64,000 bases of DNA from contig JACVTC010000245.1 of NCBI GenBank assembly GCA_016946835.1, forward strand, positions 1 to 64,000, in the 5' to 3' direction. The notes under the pieces were generated by a model. That model was not told the origin of the DNA. It did no database searches and saw only the letters and a program-made list of their open reading frames with translations. Source of the stretch: Neocallimastix lanati (nom. inval.). Its lineage: Eukaryota > Neocallimastigomycota > Neocallimastigomycetes > Neocallimastigales > Neocallimastigaceae. The position numbers and the translations under genes are program-made. Shown here piece after piece: positions 48,512 to 62,343 of this stretch (position 1 is the first letter of the stretch; every line of letters starts with the position of its first letter).

Positions 48512-48904
48512 TGTTAAAAATAAAGTTTAATATTTTAATTAAGTCTTGTATAATTAAGATTTACTTATTTATTAAATTAAATATGTTTTTCATTATTTTG
48601 TATAATGTAAAATATTATGAGGCGTATTAATGATGTACATCATATATTTACAATTATAACTAATATAGTTAAATTAAATTTTATTAATGTATATACATTT
48701 AAGGATTATGATAATTAATCCTATAATAAAAAATATTACTAAAAAATTATATAGTTATTAAAATAATAATAAAATTATAATAAATAAATAAAATAAAGTG
48801 ATCACACAATAAAAACTAAACAAAATAACATATATTTAATAGATTAAGAGTCTCAGTTAGCTCTAGTTAGTTTATAAACATCAATAATAATTTATATTCC
48901 AACA
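48512..48904 (+). repeat. LTR8 (393 bp), block-2 type
   Basis: It is the same as LTR5 by length and markers, with the purine tract at 48504-48511. Confidence 0.93.
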
Positions 48905-48978
48905 ATAAAAAAAAATAAAAGTAAATTGAAATTTCAAGATTCCGAAATTTATTTTAATTAAATCTTAGTTATTCAATA

Positions 48979-50040
48979 ATGGAAGATAGATCATTTAATA
49001 TTTTAAGCAACAAAAAACTCACTGTCGAAACCTATCCTCTTTGGGCATCAGATATGGATCTAATATTAACAGCCAATGAATTAGATCAATATATCTACGA
49101 AAACAACATGAAGAAGATCTCGAAAAACTCAGAAAATTTTGAATCTTCAAAGGGAATTAAAATTAGAGGAACTGAGATATACTATCATAAATCAGTCACG
49201 AAAAATATGATAGTTGGTGACAGCAAAGCAAAAAGATACATCAGTATGAATTTAGAAAATGAAATAAAGTTAAGTATTGACTTCAAAAACAGTTCCGCAT
49301 ATGAAATATGGGAGTTATTGAAAAAGACTTTTACTAAAGGTAAAGAGGAAATGAAATTACAAACTAAATGAAAAATTAGAGAATATGATCTATGATAAAT
49401 CTTCAGACATAGGAATATTCATAGCCAACATGGAAGTCACATTTAATAAATTAGAAGAATTAGGTGATAAAGTCAGTGATGAAAGAAAATTCAACTATTT
49501 ATATAATGCTCTTCCATCAGACATTACCCAATTAACAAATATGTTAGGTTTTCAAAATGATTGGAATAGATGTTGCGATATGTTAAAAACATCAATTCCA
49601 AAGATAAAGTTCTTAAATAGCTTAAGAATTAAGCAAGAGAAAACAAAAGCATTTAGTAGTGAAACAAAAACAATAGAAAGTGTCAAAAGATATAAACAAA
49701 ATAGAAAATCTTAGCAAGAAAAAATAGGAAAAATATAAAGTGCCACAATTGTGGCGGATTTGGCCATATATCACGTGAGTGCCTCAAGAATGGAAGAATT
49801 CATGGAGGTGTAGTGTACGATAAATATGGTAAAAGACACTACAAAGAGAAGAAAATGAAACACCAACAACATGCAGATAACGTAGAAGTTAATGAGCAAG
49901 AAGAAGAATCTGAAAGGTATGTAGATATATACAGTAATGCCTTAAATATGGACTATAATGATGAAAGGGAGGAAAGTCAATCCAACTGCGTAACAACAAG
50001 AATCCCAAAAAATAAAAACAATATCAAAAATTTTCATTAA
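48979..50040 (+). pseudogene. gag: Gag (unit I), three one-base gains
   Basis: Gains near 49362, 49706 and 49721 sum to three, so the original frame resumes before the zinc knuckle. Residues 1-128 are normal, the middle is open one frame away (49385-49714), and the C-terminal part is normal. Two of the gains are in A runs. Confidence 0.9.
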
Positions 50041-52007
50041 AACAATATACTAGGCAGAGCTTAAGTTATTATACTGCCAAGTATAAAAAACGTAATAATA
50101 ACAAAGAAAATAAAATTAATAAAAATAACAACAACATTACTTTATGGACATTAGATTCTGGGGCGTCATACCACATGACCCATGATGAAAATAATTTAGT
50201 GAATACACGTGATTTTCATATAAATATATATTTTGCTAACGGAGGAATGGTGAAATCCAAAAGTATTGGTAATTATATTGGTTTAATTAACAATCATAAA
50301 ATTATTTTGAATGATGTTATATATGTGCCATCCTTTAAAAGAAGTCTAATTTCTATAGATCATTTAAGTAAAGATAATTATAAAACTGTATTTTGTAAAA
50401 ATAAGTATGATAATAAAAACTGTGCCATCTTATATAATGATAATGGAAAACGAATTTATACATCATACGCTAACAATTCAAAAGTTTACAAAATACTAAC
50501 TAGAAAAAATAATATAAATAATAATTCAAATAATGTTGTATGTTATAATATACAAAATGCTATAAACGATTCTAATATGGATTTATGGCATAGAAGAATG
50601 GGTCATTTTAATATTGACTCTATTAAAGATAGATTAAATAAAATATATATAAAACAAAAATGCAAAATTTGTTCTTGTTCAAAATTAAAAAACCTCCCCT
50701 ATAAACCATCCACCAACCATATGACAAAACCATTTGAACTTATTCATATGGACTTAGTGTTCGTTCCCGATTATTCTATTTACGGGAATAAATATTTTTT
50801 ATCTATTCTTGACGATTATTCAAGATATAGTTGGGTCCTCTTCATAAAGAGAAAAAGTGATACATTTAAAACCTTTATTATATGGTACAATCAAATCAAA
50901 AACTTATTTGATAATTGTAATATTAAATATATTAAAACTGATAACGGTACAGAATTCTTTAACAATAATTTCAACGAATTCTACGAAAGAACAGGAATAA
51001 TACATGAGCATACTATTGCTCATAATCCACAACAAAATGGTAGGGTGGAAAGACTTCATGGGACATTAATATCTAATGGTGATGCCATGCTTAATGATGC
51101 AAAGTTAAACCATAAATTTTGGGAAGATGCTGTATCCACAGCAAATTATATACACAACAGATTGCCACATAAAGGCAACAATAACAAAGTACCATATGAA
51201 ATCTTATTTAAAAGTAAAGTTGACTATAATAAATTTAGAGTCTTTGGTTGTCGTGTATATTTTTACGTTCCAAAACAATTTAGGAAGAAGTTTTGCAATA
51301 CAACTCTCCCTGGTATCTTTCTCGGATACGATGAAATAAACCATACCGCTTACAAAATATATGATATTAAAAATAACAAAATAATTCTAGCTCGCACTGT
51401 AGAATTTCTTGAGGATGAACCTGCAAATTTAAGTGCTCCTCTATCATCACCGGATAATATAAATTTTACTAATTATTATGAAGATGAAGAGATAGACTAT
51501 ATGAATAGTGATGATAATGGAAATAATATAAATGATGAGAATAATGAATACAATATAATTTATAATATAAACAATAATAATGACAATAATAATAATAATA
51601 CCAAAATTAACGAAATTAATAATTTAATCAATGAACATAACTATAATAATATATATCGTCCAAATAATAATAATTTTATTAATATGGATCAAAATCAAAA
51701 TAATTTAATTTTACAAAATCAAAATAATATTATTGGACCTCCACAACATAACAATAATTTTGAAGATAACAATAATAAAAATTTTTCAATTCCTAATTTA
51801 AACAACCAATTAAATAATTTAAATTATAAATTTAATGATCAATCATTAAATTTAGATAATAATAATAAAACTAATTCAAATGTTATAAATCATAATCTAA
51901 ATAATTTTAATCAGAAAAATATTAATTCCATTTATTTCCAAGAAGAAAATAATAAGGATTTTCATAATGGAAATAAAGAAAGATTTAATATTAATAATTT
52001 AATTGAA

Positions 52008-52044
<37 letters not shown>

Positions 52045-54672
52045 TTACCTCAAATGAATTAATTCGAAATAATCAAGTAAATTTAGACAAAAATCAAATA
52101 ACAAATTCAGGAATAAATACAGGAGCAGATATTAAAGATAATTTAAATTCAGACGTAAGTAAAAATTTGAATTATTTTGAATCAATAAATAAAAAAGTAA
52201 ATAACATAGGGATAAACAAAATAAATTTAAGCAAAAATAATTTAAATTTAAATGTAAATAAAAATTCTGATTATTCTAATGAAGTAAGTAATAATTATAA
52301 TTACTCAAATAACGGTTATAGTTCTAATGTAAATAATAATAATATAAATAACAATTACATGGGGAATGATTTAAATCATAATTTAAATATTGATAATATT
52401 AACCCTATTGATAATAATTCTAATATAAGTGTAAATAAACCAATAAATATAGTAATTAAAAATAATTCAAATTCAAATAATCAAATAGAAAATAAAAATG
52501 AACCAGATAGTGAAAAATATATTTCACAGGATATATCAGGAATTAATATCAATGAAAATAATGTCTGTGGGAAACATATTTTACGAGATAGATTTTTGCG
52601 TGAATTTGCAATTAGAAATTCGAATTCAAAACAAAATAAACAAAATTGTAATGATTACAATGATAAGAATGTGAATGAAATTGTAAACAATAATAACATA
52701 AGAAATAAACAAAAGATAAGTAACGCAGTTAGTAATAATAATAGTGACAATATGAATAATAATGAGAATGTTATTAATAAAATAACTATTAATAAGAAAT
52801 ATAAAAATAAACAAGAATCCACGGAATTCTTGCTAAATAAATTAAAAGAACCTTTAAGTACTTCAAACGGTTTAAATAATAATTGTAATAATAAAAATGG
52901 TAATAATATACAAAAACAAAGCGTTAGAAAGCAAAGTGTGAAAAATAACAAAAATGATAGCCATAAACAGGTTAATAAAAATAGTATCATATATGTTAAG
53001 AAAAATAATAACAAACGTAAAAAAATTTATAAAGATGAATATAATATTGTAAAACACCCATCAAAAAAATATAAATCATTTAGTATAGATGATATAATAG
53101 GTACTAATGCTTTTCTAGCTGTAGATAATAATAATTCTATTGAACCACGCAGTTATAAAGAGATATTTTCCATGAAAGATAAAGACATGTGGTTGAAGGC
53201 AGTGGATGAAGAACTAAACAATATGAAGAAAATGAATGTGTTTTCAATAATCCGTAAAGTACCAAAGACGCCAATGTTATTTCAACAAGGTGGGTCCTTA
53301 AACATAAGAAAGATTCTGAAGGTAAGATAATCAAATATAAAGCTAGATTAGTAGCTAAGGGGTATAGCCAGGTGTATGGAATTGATTTCAAGAATACTTT
53401 TTCACCTACCTTAAACAAGACACGCTCAAAATAATAATAGCTATTTCTGTTCAAAATAAATTTCAAATACATCAAATGGATATTAAAGCGGCGTATCTAA
53501 ACGCAAAGCTGGACGAAGACATTTATATGCTACTGCCAGAAGGAATGAATAAAAAGGGGTATTGCAAATTGAATAAAGCTTTATATGGTTTAAGGCAATC
53601 CGGAAGAATGTGGAATGAGACCCTTAACAAGGTATTGTTAGAGTTGAATTTTAATAGATTTTTAAGTGATCCATGTGTTTACATTAAAAGGGATAAAACT
53701 AACAAGATTATATGCTTATTAGCAGTTTATGTGGACGATATAATTGTTGCTGGGAAGTATGATCAAATAATTAAAACGAAAATCTTTAATTAAAAATAAT
53801 TTTGAAGCTACAGATGTAGGTGAAGTAGACTTTATTATAGGTATAAAGTTTGAAAATGTAATGACTGGTTATATTATCCATCAGAAGAAATATCTTAATG
53901 AAATTTTAAATAAGTTTAATATCAATAAATATAATCCCAGTATCAATACAACACCAATCGAGTCTATTGAATTAAGGAGTAAAAAATTTAATGTAACAAA
54001 ATATAAGCAAGCTATAGGATCCTTGTTATATTTAGCTATCAGCACGAGGCCGGACATATTATTTTCTGTGAGTAAAGCTTCCAGAAAATCCGATAATCCA
54101 ACATACGAAGATTGGTACAATGTACTAAAAATTTTTAGATACTTGAAAGGTAATCCTAATTATGGAATTAAATTCACTTATACTAATACTTTTAATTTTA
54201 ATGTTTATGTTGACGCCGATTTAGGTGGTGATAAGGAAACAAGGAAGTCAACTACTGATTTGTAATGATGATAAACTCAGCTCCTACTAGTTGGTATTCC
54301 AAACTGCAACATTGTGTTTCAGTTTCTACTGCGGAAAGTGAGTATTATGGAATTCATGAGTGTGCAAGACACTGTCTCTGGTATAGAAATATATTTAAGG
54401 AACTTGGACTTAAGCAGGATGTTATTACAATAAACACCGATAATAAAGCTGCAATTTACAATTGCGAAAATGAAACTATTAATCCGAAATCTAAGCACAT
54501 CGACCTACGATATCACAGTGTAAGAGAATTAATCAAGAAAGGTTATATCAATTTAAAGTATATAAAATCTGAAAATAACTTATCTGATGGATTTACCAAA
54601 TATCTAAATTCTACTTTAATGACCAGGTTTAGAAATAATATTCTCTATGATCTAAACAATATTAAACTTTAG
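50016..54672 (+). pseudogene. pol: Pol (unit I), open through early RT, then interrupted
   Basis: Protease, integrase, linker and the first RT residues are open to about 53263, where one A is lost and the frame ends at 53330. Further changes follow: losses near 53409, 53853, 53944 and 54258, and gains near 53780, 53865 and 53936. RT with YVDD is readable at 53476-53793 and RNase H at 54265-54672. All are one-base events. Confidence 0.9.
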
Positions 54673-54678
54673 GGGGAA

Positions 54679-55071
54679 TGTTAAAAATAAAGTTTAATAT
54701 TTTAATTAAGTCTTGTATAATTAAGATTTACTTATTTATTAAATTAAATATGTTTTTCATTATTTTGTATAATGTAAAATATTATGAGGCGTATTAATGA
54801 TGTACATCATATATTTACAATTATAACTAATATAGTTAAATTAAATTTTATTAATGTATATACATTTAAGGATTATGATAATTAATCCTATAATAAAAAA
54901 TATTACTAAAAAATTATATAGTTATTAAAATAATAATAAAATTATAATAAATAAATAAAATAAAGTGATCACACAATAAAAACTAAACAAAATAACATAT
55001 ATTTAATAGATTAAGAGTCTCAGTTAGCTCTAGTTAGTTTATAAACATCAATAATAATTTATATTCCAACA
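54679..55071 (+). repeat. LTR9 (393 bp), block-2 type
   Basis: It has the same markers and length as LTR5 and LTR10, and is the left LTR of intact unit J. Confidence 0.93.
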
Positions 55072-55145
55072 ATAAAAAAAAATAAAAGTAAATTGAAATT
55101 TCAAGATTCCGAAATTTATTTTAATTAAATCTTAGTTATTCAATA

Positions 55146-56204
55146 ATGGAAGATAGATCATTTAATATTTTAAGCAACAAAAAACTCACTGTCGAAACCT
55201 ATCCTCTTTGGGCATCAGATATGGATCTAATATTAACAGCCAATGAATTAGATCAATATATCTACGAAAACAACATGAAGAAGATCTCGAAAAACTCAGA
55301 AAATTTTGAATCTTCAAAGGGAATTAAAATTAGAGGAACTGAGATATACTATCATAAATCAGTCACGAAAAATATGATAGTTGGTGACAGCAAAGCAAAA
55401 AGATACATCAGTATGAATTTAGAAAATGAAATAAAGTTAAGTATTGACTTCAAAAACAGTTCCGCATATGAAATATGGGAGTTATTGAAAAAGACTTTTA
55501 CTAAAGGTAAAGAGGAAATGAAATTACAACTAAATGAAAAATTAGAGAATATGATCTATGATAAATCTTCAGACATAGGAATATTCATAGCCAACATGGA
55601 AGTCACATTTAATAAATTAGAAGAATTAGGTGATAAAGTCAGTGATGAAAGAAAATTCAACTATTTATATAATGCTCTTCCATCAGACATTACCCAATTA
55701 ACAAATATGTTAGGTTTTCAAAATGATTGGAATAGATGTTGCGATATGTTAAAAACATCAATTCCAAAGATAAAGTTCTTAAATAGCTTAAGAATTAAGC
55801 AAGAGAAAACAAAAGCATTTAGTAGTGAAACAAAAACAATAGAAAGTGTCAAAAGATATAAACAAAATAGAAATCTTAGCAAGAAAAATAGGAAAAATAT
55901 AAAGTGCCACAATTGTGGCGGATTTGGCCATATATCACGTGAGTGCCTCAAGAATGGAAGAATTCATGGAGGTGTAGTGTACGATAAATATGGTAAAAGA
56001 CACTACAAAGAGAAGAAAATGAAACACCAACAACATGCAGATAACGTAGAAGTTAATGAGCAAGAAGAAGAATCTGAAAGGTATGTAGATATATACAGTA
56101 ATGCCTTAAATATGGACTATAATGATGAAAGGGAGGAAAGTCAATCCAACTGCGTAACAACAAGAATCCCAAAAAATAAAAACAATATCAAAAATTTTCA
56201 TTAA
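55146..56204 (+). CDS. gag: Gag (unit J), intact
   Basis: The 352 residues appear identical to Gag of unit G, although the downstream part of pol is strongly different. Gag, protease and integrase of this unit therefore belong to the common E-I sequence. Confidence 0.95.
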   Translation: MEDRSFNILSNKKLTVETYPLWASDMDLILTANELDQYIYENNMKKISKNSENFESSKGIKIRGTEIYYHKSVTKNMIVGDSKAKRYISMNLENEIKLSIDFKNSSAYEIWELLKKTFTKGKEEMKLQLNEKLENMIYDKSSDIGIFIANMEVTFNKLEELGDKVSDERKFNYLYNALPSDITQLTNMLGFQNDWNRCCDMLKTSIPKIKFLNSLRIKQEKTKAFSSETKTIESVKRYKQNRNLSKKNRKNIKCHNCGGFGHISRECLKNGRIHGGVVYDKYGKRHYKEKKMKHQQHADNVEVNEQEEESERYVDIYSNALNMDYNDEREESQSNCVTTRIPKNKNNIKNFH

Positions 56205-57733
56205 AACAATATACTAGGCAGAGCTTAAGTTATTATACTGCCAAGTATAAAAAACGTAATAATAACAAAGAAAATAAAATTAATAAAAATAACAACAACA
56301 TTACTTTATGGACATTAGATTCTGGGGCGTCATACCACATGACCCATGATGAAAATAATTTAGTGAATACACGTGATTTTCATATAAATATATATTTTGC
56401 TAACGGAGGAATGGTGAAATCCAAAAGTATTGGTAATTATATTGGTTTAATTAACAATCATAAAATTATTTTGAATGATGTTATATATGTGCCATCCTTT
56501 AAAAGAAGTCTAATTTCTATAGATCATTTAAGTAAAGATAATTATAAAACTGTATTTTGTAAAAATAAGTATGATAATAAAAACTGTGCCATCTTATATA
56601 ATGATAATGGAAAACGAATTTATACATCATACGCTAACAATTCAAAAGTTTACAAAATACTAACTAGAAAAAATAATATAAATAATAATTCAAATAATGT
56701 TGTATGTTATAATATACAAAATGCTATAAACGATTCTAATATGGATTTATGGCATAGAAGAATGGGTCATTTTAATATTGACTCTATTAAAGATAGATTA
56801 AATAAAATATATATAAAACAAAAATGCAAAATTTGTTCTTGTTCAAAATTAAAAAACCTCCCCTATAAACCATCCACCAACCATATGACAAAACCATTTG
56901 AACTTATTCATATGGACTTAGTGTTCGTTCCCGATTATTCTATTTACGGGAATAAATATTTTTTATCTATTCTTGACGATTATTCAAGATATAGTTGGGT
57001 CCTCTTCATAAAGAGAAAAAGTGATACATTTAAAACCTTTATTATATGGTACAATCAAATCAAAAACTTATTTGATAATTGTAATATTAAATATATTAAA
57101 ACTGATAACGGTACAGAATTCTTTAACAATAATTTCAACGAATTCTACGAAAGAACAGGAATAATACATGAGCATACTATTGCTCATAATCCACAACAAA
57201 ATGGTAGGGTGGAAAGACTTCATGGGACATTAATATCTAATGGTGATGCCATGCTTAATGATGCAAAGTTAAACCATAAATTTTGGGAAGATGCTGTATC
57301 CACAGCAAATTATATACACAACAGATTGCCACATAAAGGCAACAATAACAAAGTACCATATGAAATCTTATTTAAAAGTAAAGTTGACTATAATAAATTT
57401 AGAGTCTTTGGTTGTCGTGTATATTTTTACGTTCCAAAACAATTTAGGAAGAAGTTTTGCAATACAACTCTCCCTGGTATCTTTCTCGGATACGATGAAA
57501 TAAACCATACCGCTTACAAAATATATGATATTAAAAATAACAAAATAATTCTAGCTCGCACTGTAGAGTTTCTTGAGGATGAACCCGCAAATATAAGTGC
57601 CCCTCTAACATCACCAGACAGTATTAATTTCACTAATTATTATGAAAATGAAGAAATAGATCATATTAACAATGATGATAATGAAAGTAATACAAATGAT
57701 AATAATAGTGAATATAATGAAGTTTATAATATA

Positions 57734-57775
<42 letters not shown>

Positions 57776-60700
57776 GATACCGAAATAAATAACCTAATCA
57801 ATAATCATAATTATGATCCTAATAATATGTACCATCCAAATAATAATAATTTTATTAATATGAATCATAATAATTTAATTTTACAAAATCAAAATAAAAC
57901 TATTGGACCCACTCAATATATGGACAATTCAGAAAATAATAATAATAATAATTTTTCAATTTCCAATTCTAACAACCAATTAAATAATTTACATTATAAT
58001 TCTAATGAAGGATCATTGAATTTAAATAATAATAATAAAATTAATTTAAATAATTTAATTCCTAAAAATATTAATTCTATTTATTTCCAAGAAGAAAATA
58101 ATAAAGATTTTTGTAATGGAAATAAAGAAAAATTTAATATTGATAATTTAATTGATACTAACAATAATTATAATACTAATAATAATTATAATACTAATAA
58201 TAATTATAATAATGATCCGAATAATTTAAATTTAATTAAAGACAATAATTTTAATTTAAATTATGAAAGAAAATTAAGTAATACAGGAAGAAACACAGGA
58301 ATAAATTCAGGAATAAACACAGAAATAAATTCAGGAATAAACACAGAAATAAACAAAATAAATTTAAATAAAAATAATTTAAATATAAACGTAAGTAATA
58401 ATTCAAATTATCCTGAATTAATGAATAATGAAATAAATAACCATAATTATAATTTAGAAGAAAATAACCTACATAATTCGTTCGATAATGTAAATAACAA
58501 TCCACGCGTGTATAAAGTAAGTGATAATAATAATATAATTATTAACGATAATAATAAAATGAATAATTATTATATGAGAGGTGACTTAAATTATAATTTA
58601 AATAATGGTAATAATTCTAACGTCATTGGAGAAAATAATTACAATATAAATAAAGAGATAAATTTATATAAATCAAATAAAATTAAAGAAATAAATTTAA
58701 ATGATTTAAATAAACAAACTAATGCCAATGAGTATAATTCCAATGTGAATTATCATATACAGAATGTAAAATTTAGCAATAATTACAATAAAGAATTTAA
58801 CCAAAACAATTCAGGTGGTAAGGTAAACAATGAAAATAAACAAACAAATAAACACCAAAATAAGAGTAAAAAATCAATTATCAATAATGATAATGATAAT
58901 AAACAAATAACTCTTAAGAAGAATAAAAATAAAAATAAATTAATTTCTAATAGAATAAGTAATGCTAAGAGTAAAGAGGAAACTATTCAATTTCTTTTAA
59001 ATAAGTCGAAAGAATATAGTGAAAAATTTAATCAATTAAATAATGAAAATAATAAGAATGCTGATAAACGAAACAATAATGATAAAAATAAACAAAATAC
59101 CAAACAATCTAATAATAGTGGTAATATATATATAAGAAAAAACAATAATAAACGTAGAAAACGCTATAACAATGAATATATGATTAAAAATCATCCAACA
59201 AAGAAAGTGAAATCGTTCAATATTAAAGATATTTTAGATACAACTGCACTTCTAGCAATAGACGACAAAAAGTTTATTGAACCACGTAATTATAAAGAAA
59301 TATTTTTAATGAATGATAAAGACATGTGGTTAAAAGCAGTGGATGAAGAATTGAATAATATGAAGAGAATGAGGGTATTTACAATTATTAATAAAGTTCC
59401 TAAAGACGCAAATATCATTTCTACAAGATGGGTTCTTAAATACAAAAGAAACTCAGAAGGTAAAATTGTTAAATATAAAGCAAGATTAGTAGCTAAGGGC
59501 TACAGCCAGATATATGGGGTTGACTATAAAAACACTTTTTCACCTACCCTCAAACAAGATACACTTAAAATCATAATTGCCATTGCAGTCCAAAGAAAGT
59601 TCCATATACATCAAATGGATATTAAGGCTGCCTACTTGAATGCCAAATTGAATGAGGATATTTATATGTTGCTACCAGAAGGTATGAAACAAAAGGGATA
59701 TTGTAAATTAAATAAAGCTTTATATGGTTTAAAACAGTCTGGAAGAATGTGGAACGAAACTTTAAATAAGGTATTGTTAAAATTAAATTTTAAAAGATTT
59801 TTAAGTGACCCATGCGTCTATATTAAAAAAGATAAAAGTAACGAAATTGTATGTTTACTAGCAGTCTACGTGGATGATATAATTGTTACAGGAACGGATG
59901 ATGAAATAATTAAAACAAAATCTTTAATTAAAAATAATTTTGAAGCTACAGATGTAGGTGAAGTAGACTTTATTATAGGTATAAAATTTGTAAAATGTAA
60001 TGACGGTTATATTATCCATCAGAAGAAATATCTTAATGAAATTTTAAATAAGTTTAATATCAATAAATATAACCCAGTATCAAATACAACACCAATCGAA
60101 TCTATTGAATTAAGGAGTAAAAAATTTAATGTAACAAAATATAAGCAAGCTATAGGATCCTTGTTATATTTAGCTATCAGCACGAGGCCGGACATATTAT
60201 TTTCTGTGAGTAAAGCTTCCAGAAAATCCGATAATCCAACATACGAAGATTGGTACAATGTACTAAAAATTTTTAGATACTTGAAAGGTAATCCTAATTA
60301 TGGAATTAAATTCACTTATACTAATACTTTTAATTTTAATGTTTATGTTGACGCCGATTTAGGTGGTGATAAGGAAACAAGGAAGTCAACTACTGGATTT
60401 GTAATGATGATAAACTCAGCTCCTACTAGTTGGTATTCCAAACTGCAACATTGTGTTTCAGTTTCTACTGCGGAAAGTGAGTATTATGGAATTCATGAGT
60501 GTGCAAGACACTGTCTCTGGTATAGAAATATATTTAAGGAACTTGGACTTAAGCAGGATGTTATTACAATAAACACCGATAATAAAGCTGCAATTTACAA
60601 TTGCGAAAATGAAACTATTAATCCGAAATCTAAGCACATCGACCTACGATATCACAGTGTAAGAGAATTAATCAAGAAAGGTTATATCAATTTAAAGTAT

Positions 60701-60811
60701 ATAAAATCTGAAAATAACTTATCTGATGGATTTACCAAATATCTAAATTCTACTTTAATGACCAGGTTTAGAAATAATATTCTCTATGATCTAAACAATA
60801 TTAAACTTTAG
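56180..60811 (+). CDS. pol: Pol polyprotein (unit J), intact, diverged linker and RT
   Basis: The frame runs 1543 codons from the overlap to TAG. DSGAS is at residues 47-51. With a single copy of the 23-residue protease segment, the HHCC residues are 192, 197, 216 and 219 and the integrase triad is D246, D309 and E345. From base 57568 the sequence departs from the other units. The Asn-rich linker is largely rewritten, while RT (from about residue 1044, YVDD at 1230-1233) keeps nearly all motifs with many silent and some conservative changes, as expected under purifying selection. The common sequence resumes by 60100, and RNase H is the usual one. A basic motif KRRKR...KKVK starts at residue 991, matching KRKK...KKYK of unit B. 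Confidence 0.95.
56192..56266 (+). promoter_or_regulatory. -1 programmed frameshift signal (unit J)
   Basis: The heptamer A AAT TTT is at 56192-56198 in gag register. The stem-loop spans 56210-56249 and the second pseudoknot strand lies at 56259-56266. Sequence and spacing are as in unit B, so this copy adds no covariation evidence. Confidence 0.82.
58157..58210 (+). repeat. 18-bp minisatellite, three copies, in unit J linker
   Basis: Copies at 58157-58174, 58175-58192 and 58193-58210 encode TNNNYN three times. The first copy differs by one base (AAC for AAT). It is absent from units A to I. Confidence 0.85.
58301..58348 (+). repeat. 24-bp tandem duplication in unit J linker
   Basis: Bases 58301-58324 and 58325-58348 are identical and encode INSGINTE twice. 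The repeat keeps the pol frame and is not in units A to I. Confidence 0.88.
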
Positions 60812-60817
60812 GGGGAA

Positions 60818-61210
60818 TGTTAAAAATAAAGTTTAATATTTTAATTAAGTCTTGTATAATTAAGATTTACTTATTTATTAAATTAAATATGTTTTTCATT
60901 ATTTTGTATAATGTAAAATATTATGAGGCGTATTAATGATGTACATCATATATTTACAATTATAACTAATATAGTTAAATTAAATTTTATTAATGTATAT
61001 ACATTTAAGGATTATGATAATTAATCCTATAATAAAAAATATTACTAAAAAATTATATAGTTATTAAAATAATAATAAAATTATAATAAATAAATAAAAT
61101 AAAGTGATCACACAATAAAAACTAAACAAAATAACATATATTTAATAGATTAAGAGTCTCAGTTAGCTCTAGTTAGTTTATAAACATCAATAATAATTTA
61201 TATTCCAACA
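60818..61210 (+). repeat. LTR10 (393 bp), block-2 type
   Basis: It is the right LTR of unit J and left LTR of unit K, with no difference seen from LTR9. The purine tract is at 60810-60817. Confidence 0.93.
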
Positions 61211-61284
61211 ATAAAAAAAAATAAAAGTAAATTGAAATTTCAAGATTCCGAAATTTATTTTAATTAAATCTTAGTTATTCAATA

Positions 61285-62343
61285 ATGGAAGATAGATCAT
61301 TTAATATTTTAAGCAACAAAAAACTCACTGTCGAAACCTATCCTCTTTGGGCATCAGATATGGATCTAATATTAACAGCCAATGAATTAGATCAATATAT
61401 CTACGAAAACAACATGAAGAAGATCTCGAAAAACTCAGAAAATTTTGAATCTTCAAAGGGAATTAAAATTAGAGGAACTGAGATATACTATCATAAATCA
61501 GTCACGAAAAATATGATAGTTGGTGACAGCAAAGCAAAAAGATACATCAGTATGAATTTAGAAAATGAAATAAAGTTAAGTATTGACTTCAAAAACAGTT
61601 CCGCATATGAAATATGGGAGTTATTGAAAAAGACTTTTACTAAAGGTAAAGAGGAAATGAAATTACAACTAAATGAAAAATTAGAGAATATGATCTATGA
61701 TAAATCTTCAGACATAGGAATATTCATAGCCAACATGGAAGTCACATTTAATAAATTAGAAGAATTAGGTGATAAAGTCAGTGATGAAAGAAAATTCAAC
61801 TATTTATATAATGCTCTTCCATCAGACATTACCCAATTAACAAATATGTTAGGTTTTCAAAATGATTGGAATAGATGTTGCGATATGTTAAAAACATCAA
61901 TTCCAAAGATAAAGTTCTTAAATAGCTTAAGAATTAAGCAAGAGAAAACAAAAGCATTTAGTAGTGAAACAAAAACAATAGAAAGTGTCAAAAGATATAA
62001 ACAAAATAGAAATCTTAGCAAGAAAAATAGGAAAAATATAAAGTGCCACAATTGTGGCGGATTTGGCCATATATCACGTGAGTGCCTCAAGAATGGAAGA
62101 ATTCATGGAGGTGTAGTGTACGATAAATATGGTAAAAGACACTACAAAGAGAAGAAAATGAAACACCAACAACATGCAGATAACGTAGAAGTTAATGAGC
62201 AAGAAGAAGAATCTGAAAGGTATGTAGATATATACAGTAATGCCTTAAATATGGACTATAATGATGAAAGGGAGGAAAGTCAATCCAACTGCGTAACAAC
62301 AAGAATCCCAAAAAATAAAAACAATATCAAAAATTTTCATTAA
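61285..62343 (+). CDS. gag: Gag (unit K), intact
   Basis: The 352-residue product appears identical to Gag of units G and J, one 6139-bp period after unit J. Confidence 0.95.
   Translation: MEDRSFNILSNKKLTVETYPLWASDMDLILTANELDQYIYENNMKKISKNSENFESSKGIKIRGTEIYYHKSVTKNMIVGDSKAKRYISMNLENEIKLSIDFKNSSAYEIWELLKKTFTKGKEEMKLQLNEKLENMIYDKSSDIGIFIANMEVTFNKLEELGDKVSDERKFNYLYNALPSDITQLTNMLGFQNDWNRCCDMLKTSIPKIKFLNSLRIKQEKTKAFSSETKTIESVKRYKQNRNLSKKNRKNIKCHNCGGFGHISRECLKNGRIHGGVVYDKYGKRHYKEKKMKHQQHADNVEVNEQEEESERYVDIYSNALNMDYNDEREESQSNCVTTRIPKNKNNIKNFH

Larger units (their letters stand above)
57568..60100 (+). other. Diverged tract within unit J pol (recombination or conversion tract)
   Basis: The first base differing from units E-I is 57568, with steady differences from 57586. 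The last difference is at 60100. Divergence is greatest in the linker, moderate in RT and sparse after about 59905. Both flanks match the common units. The left end of the same tract recurs in unit K from 63707. Confidence 0.88.
54679..61210 (+). mobile_element. Complete copia element, unit J, intact, with diverged central tract
   Basis: Unit J runs from LTR9 to LTR10, both 393 bp and apparently identical. Gag and pol are open throughout. Outside 57568-60100 the sequence follows the E-I block closely; inside that tract it is a clearly different variant. J is therefore the best reference for a second, recombinant form of the element. It lacks the 69-bp protease duplication. Confidence 0.93.
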
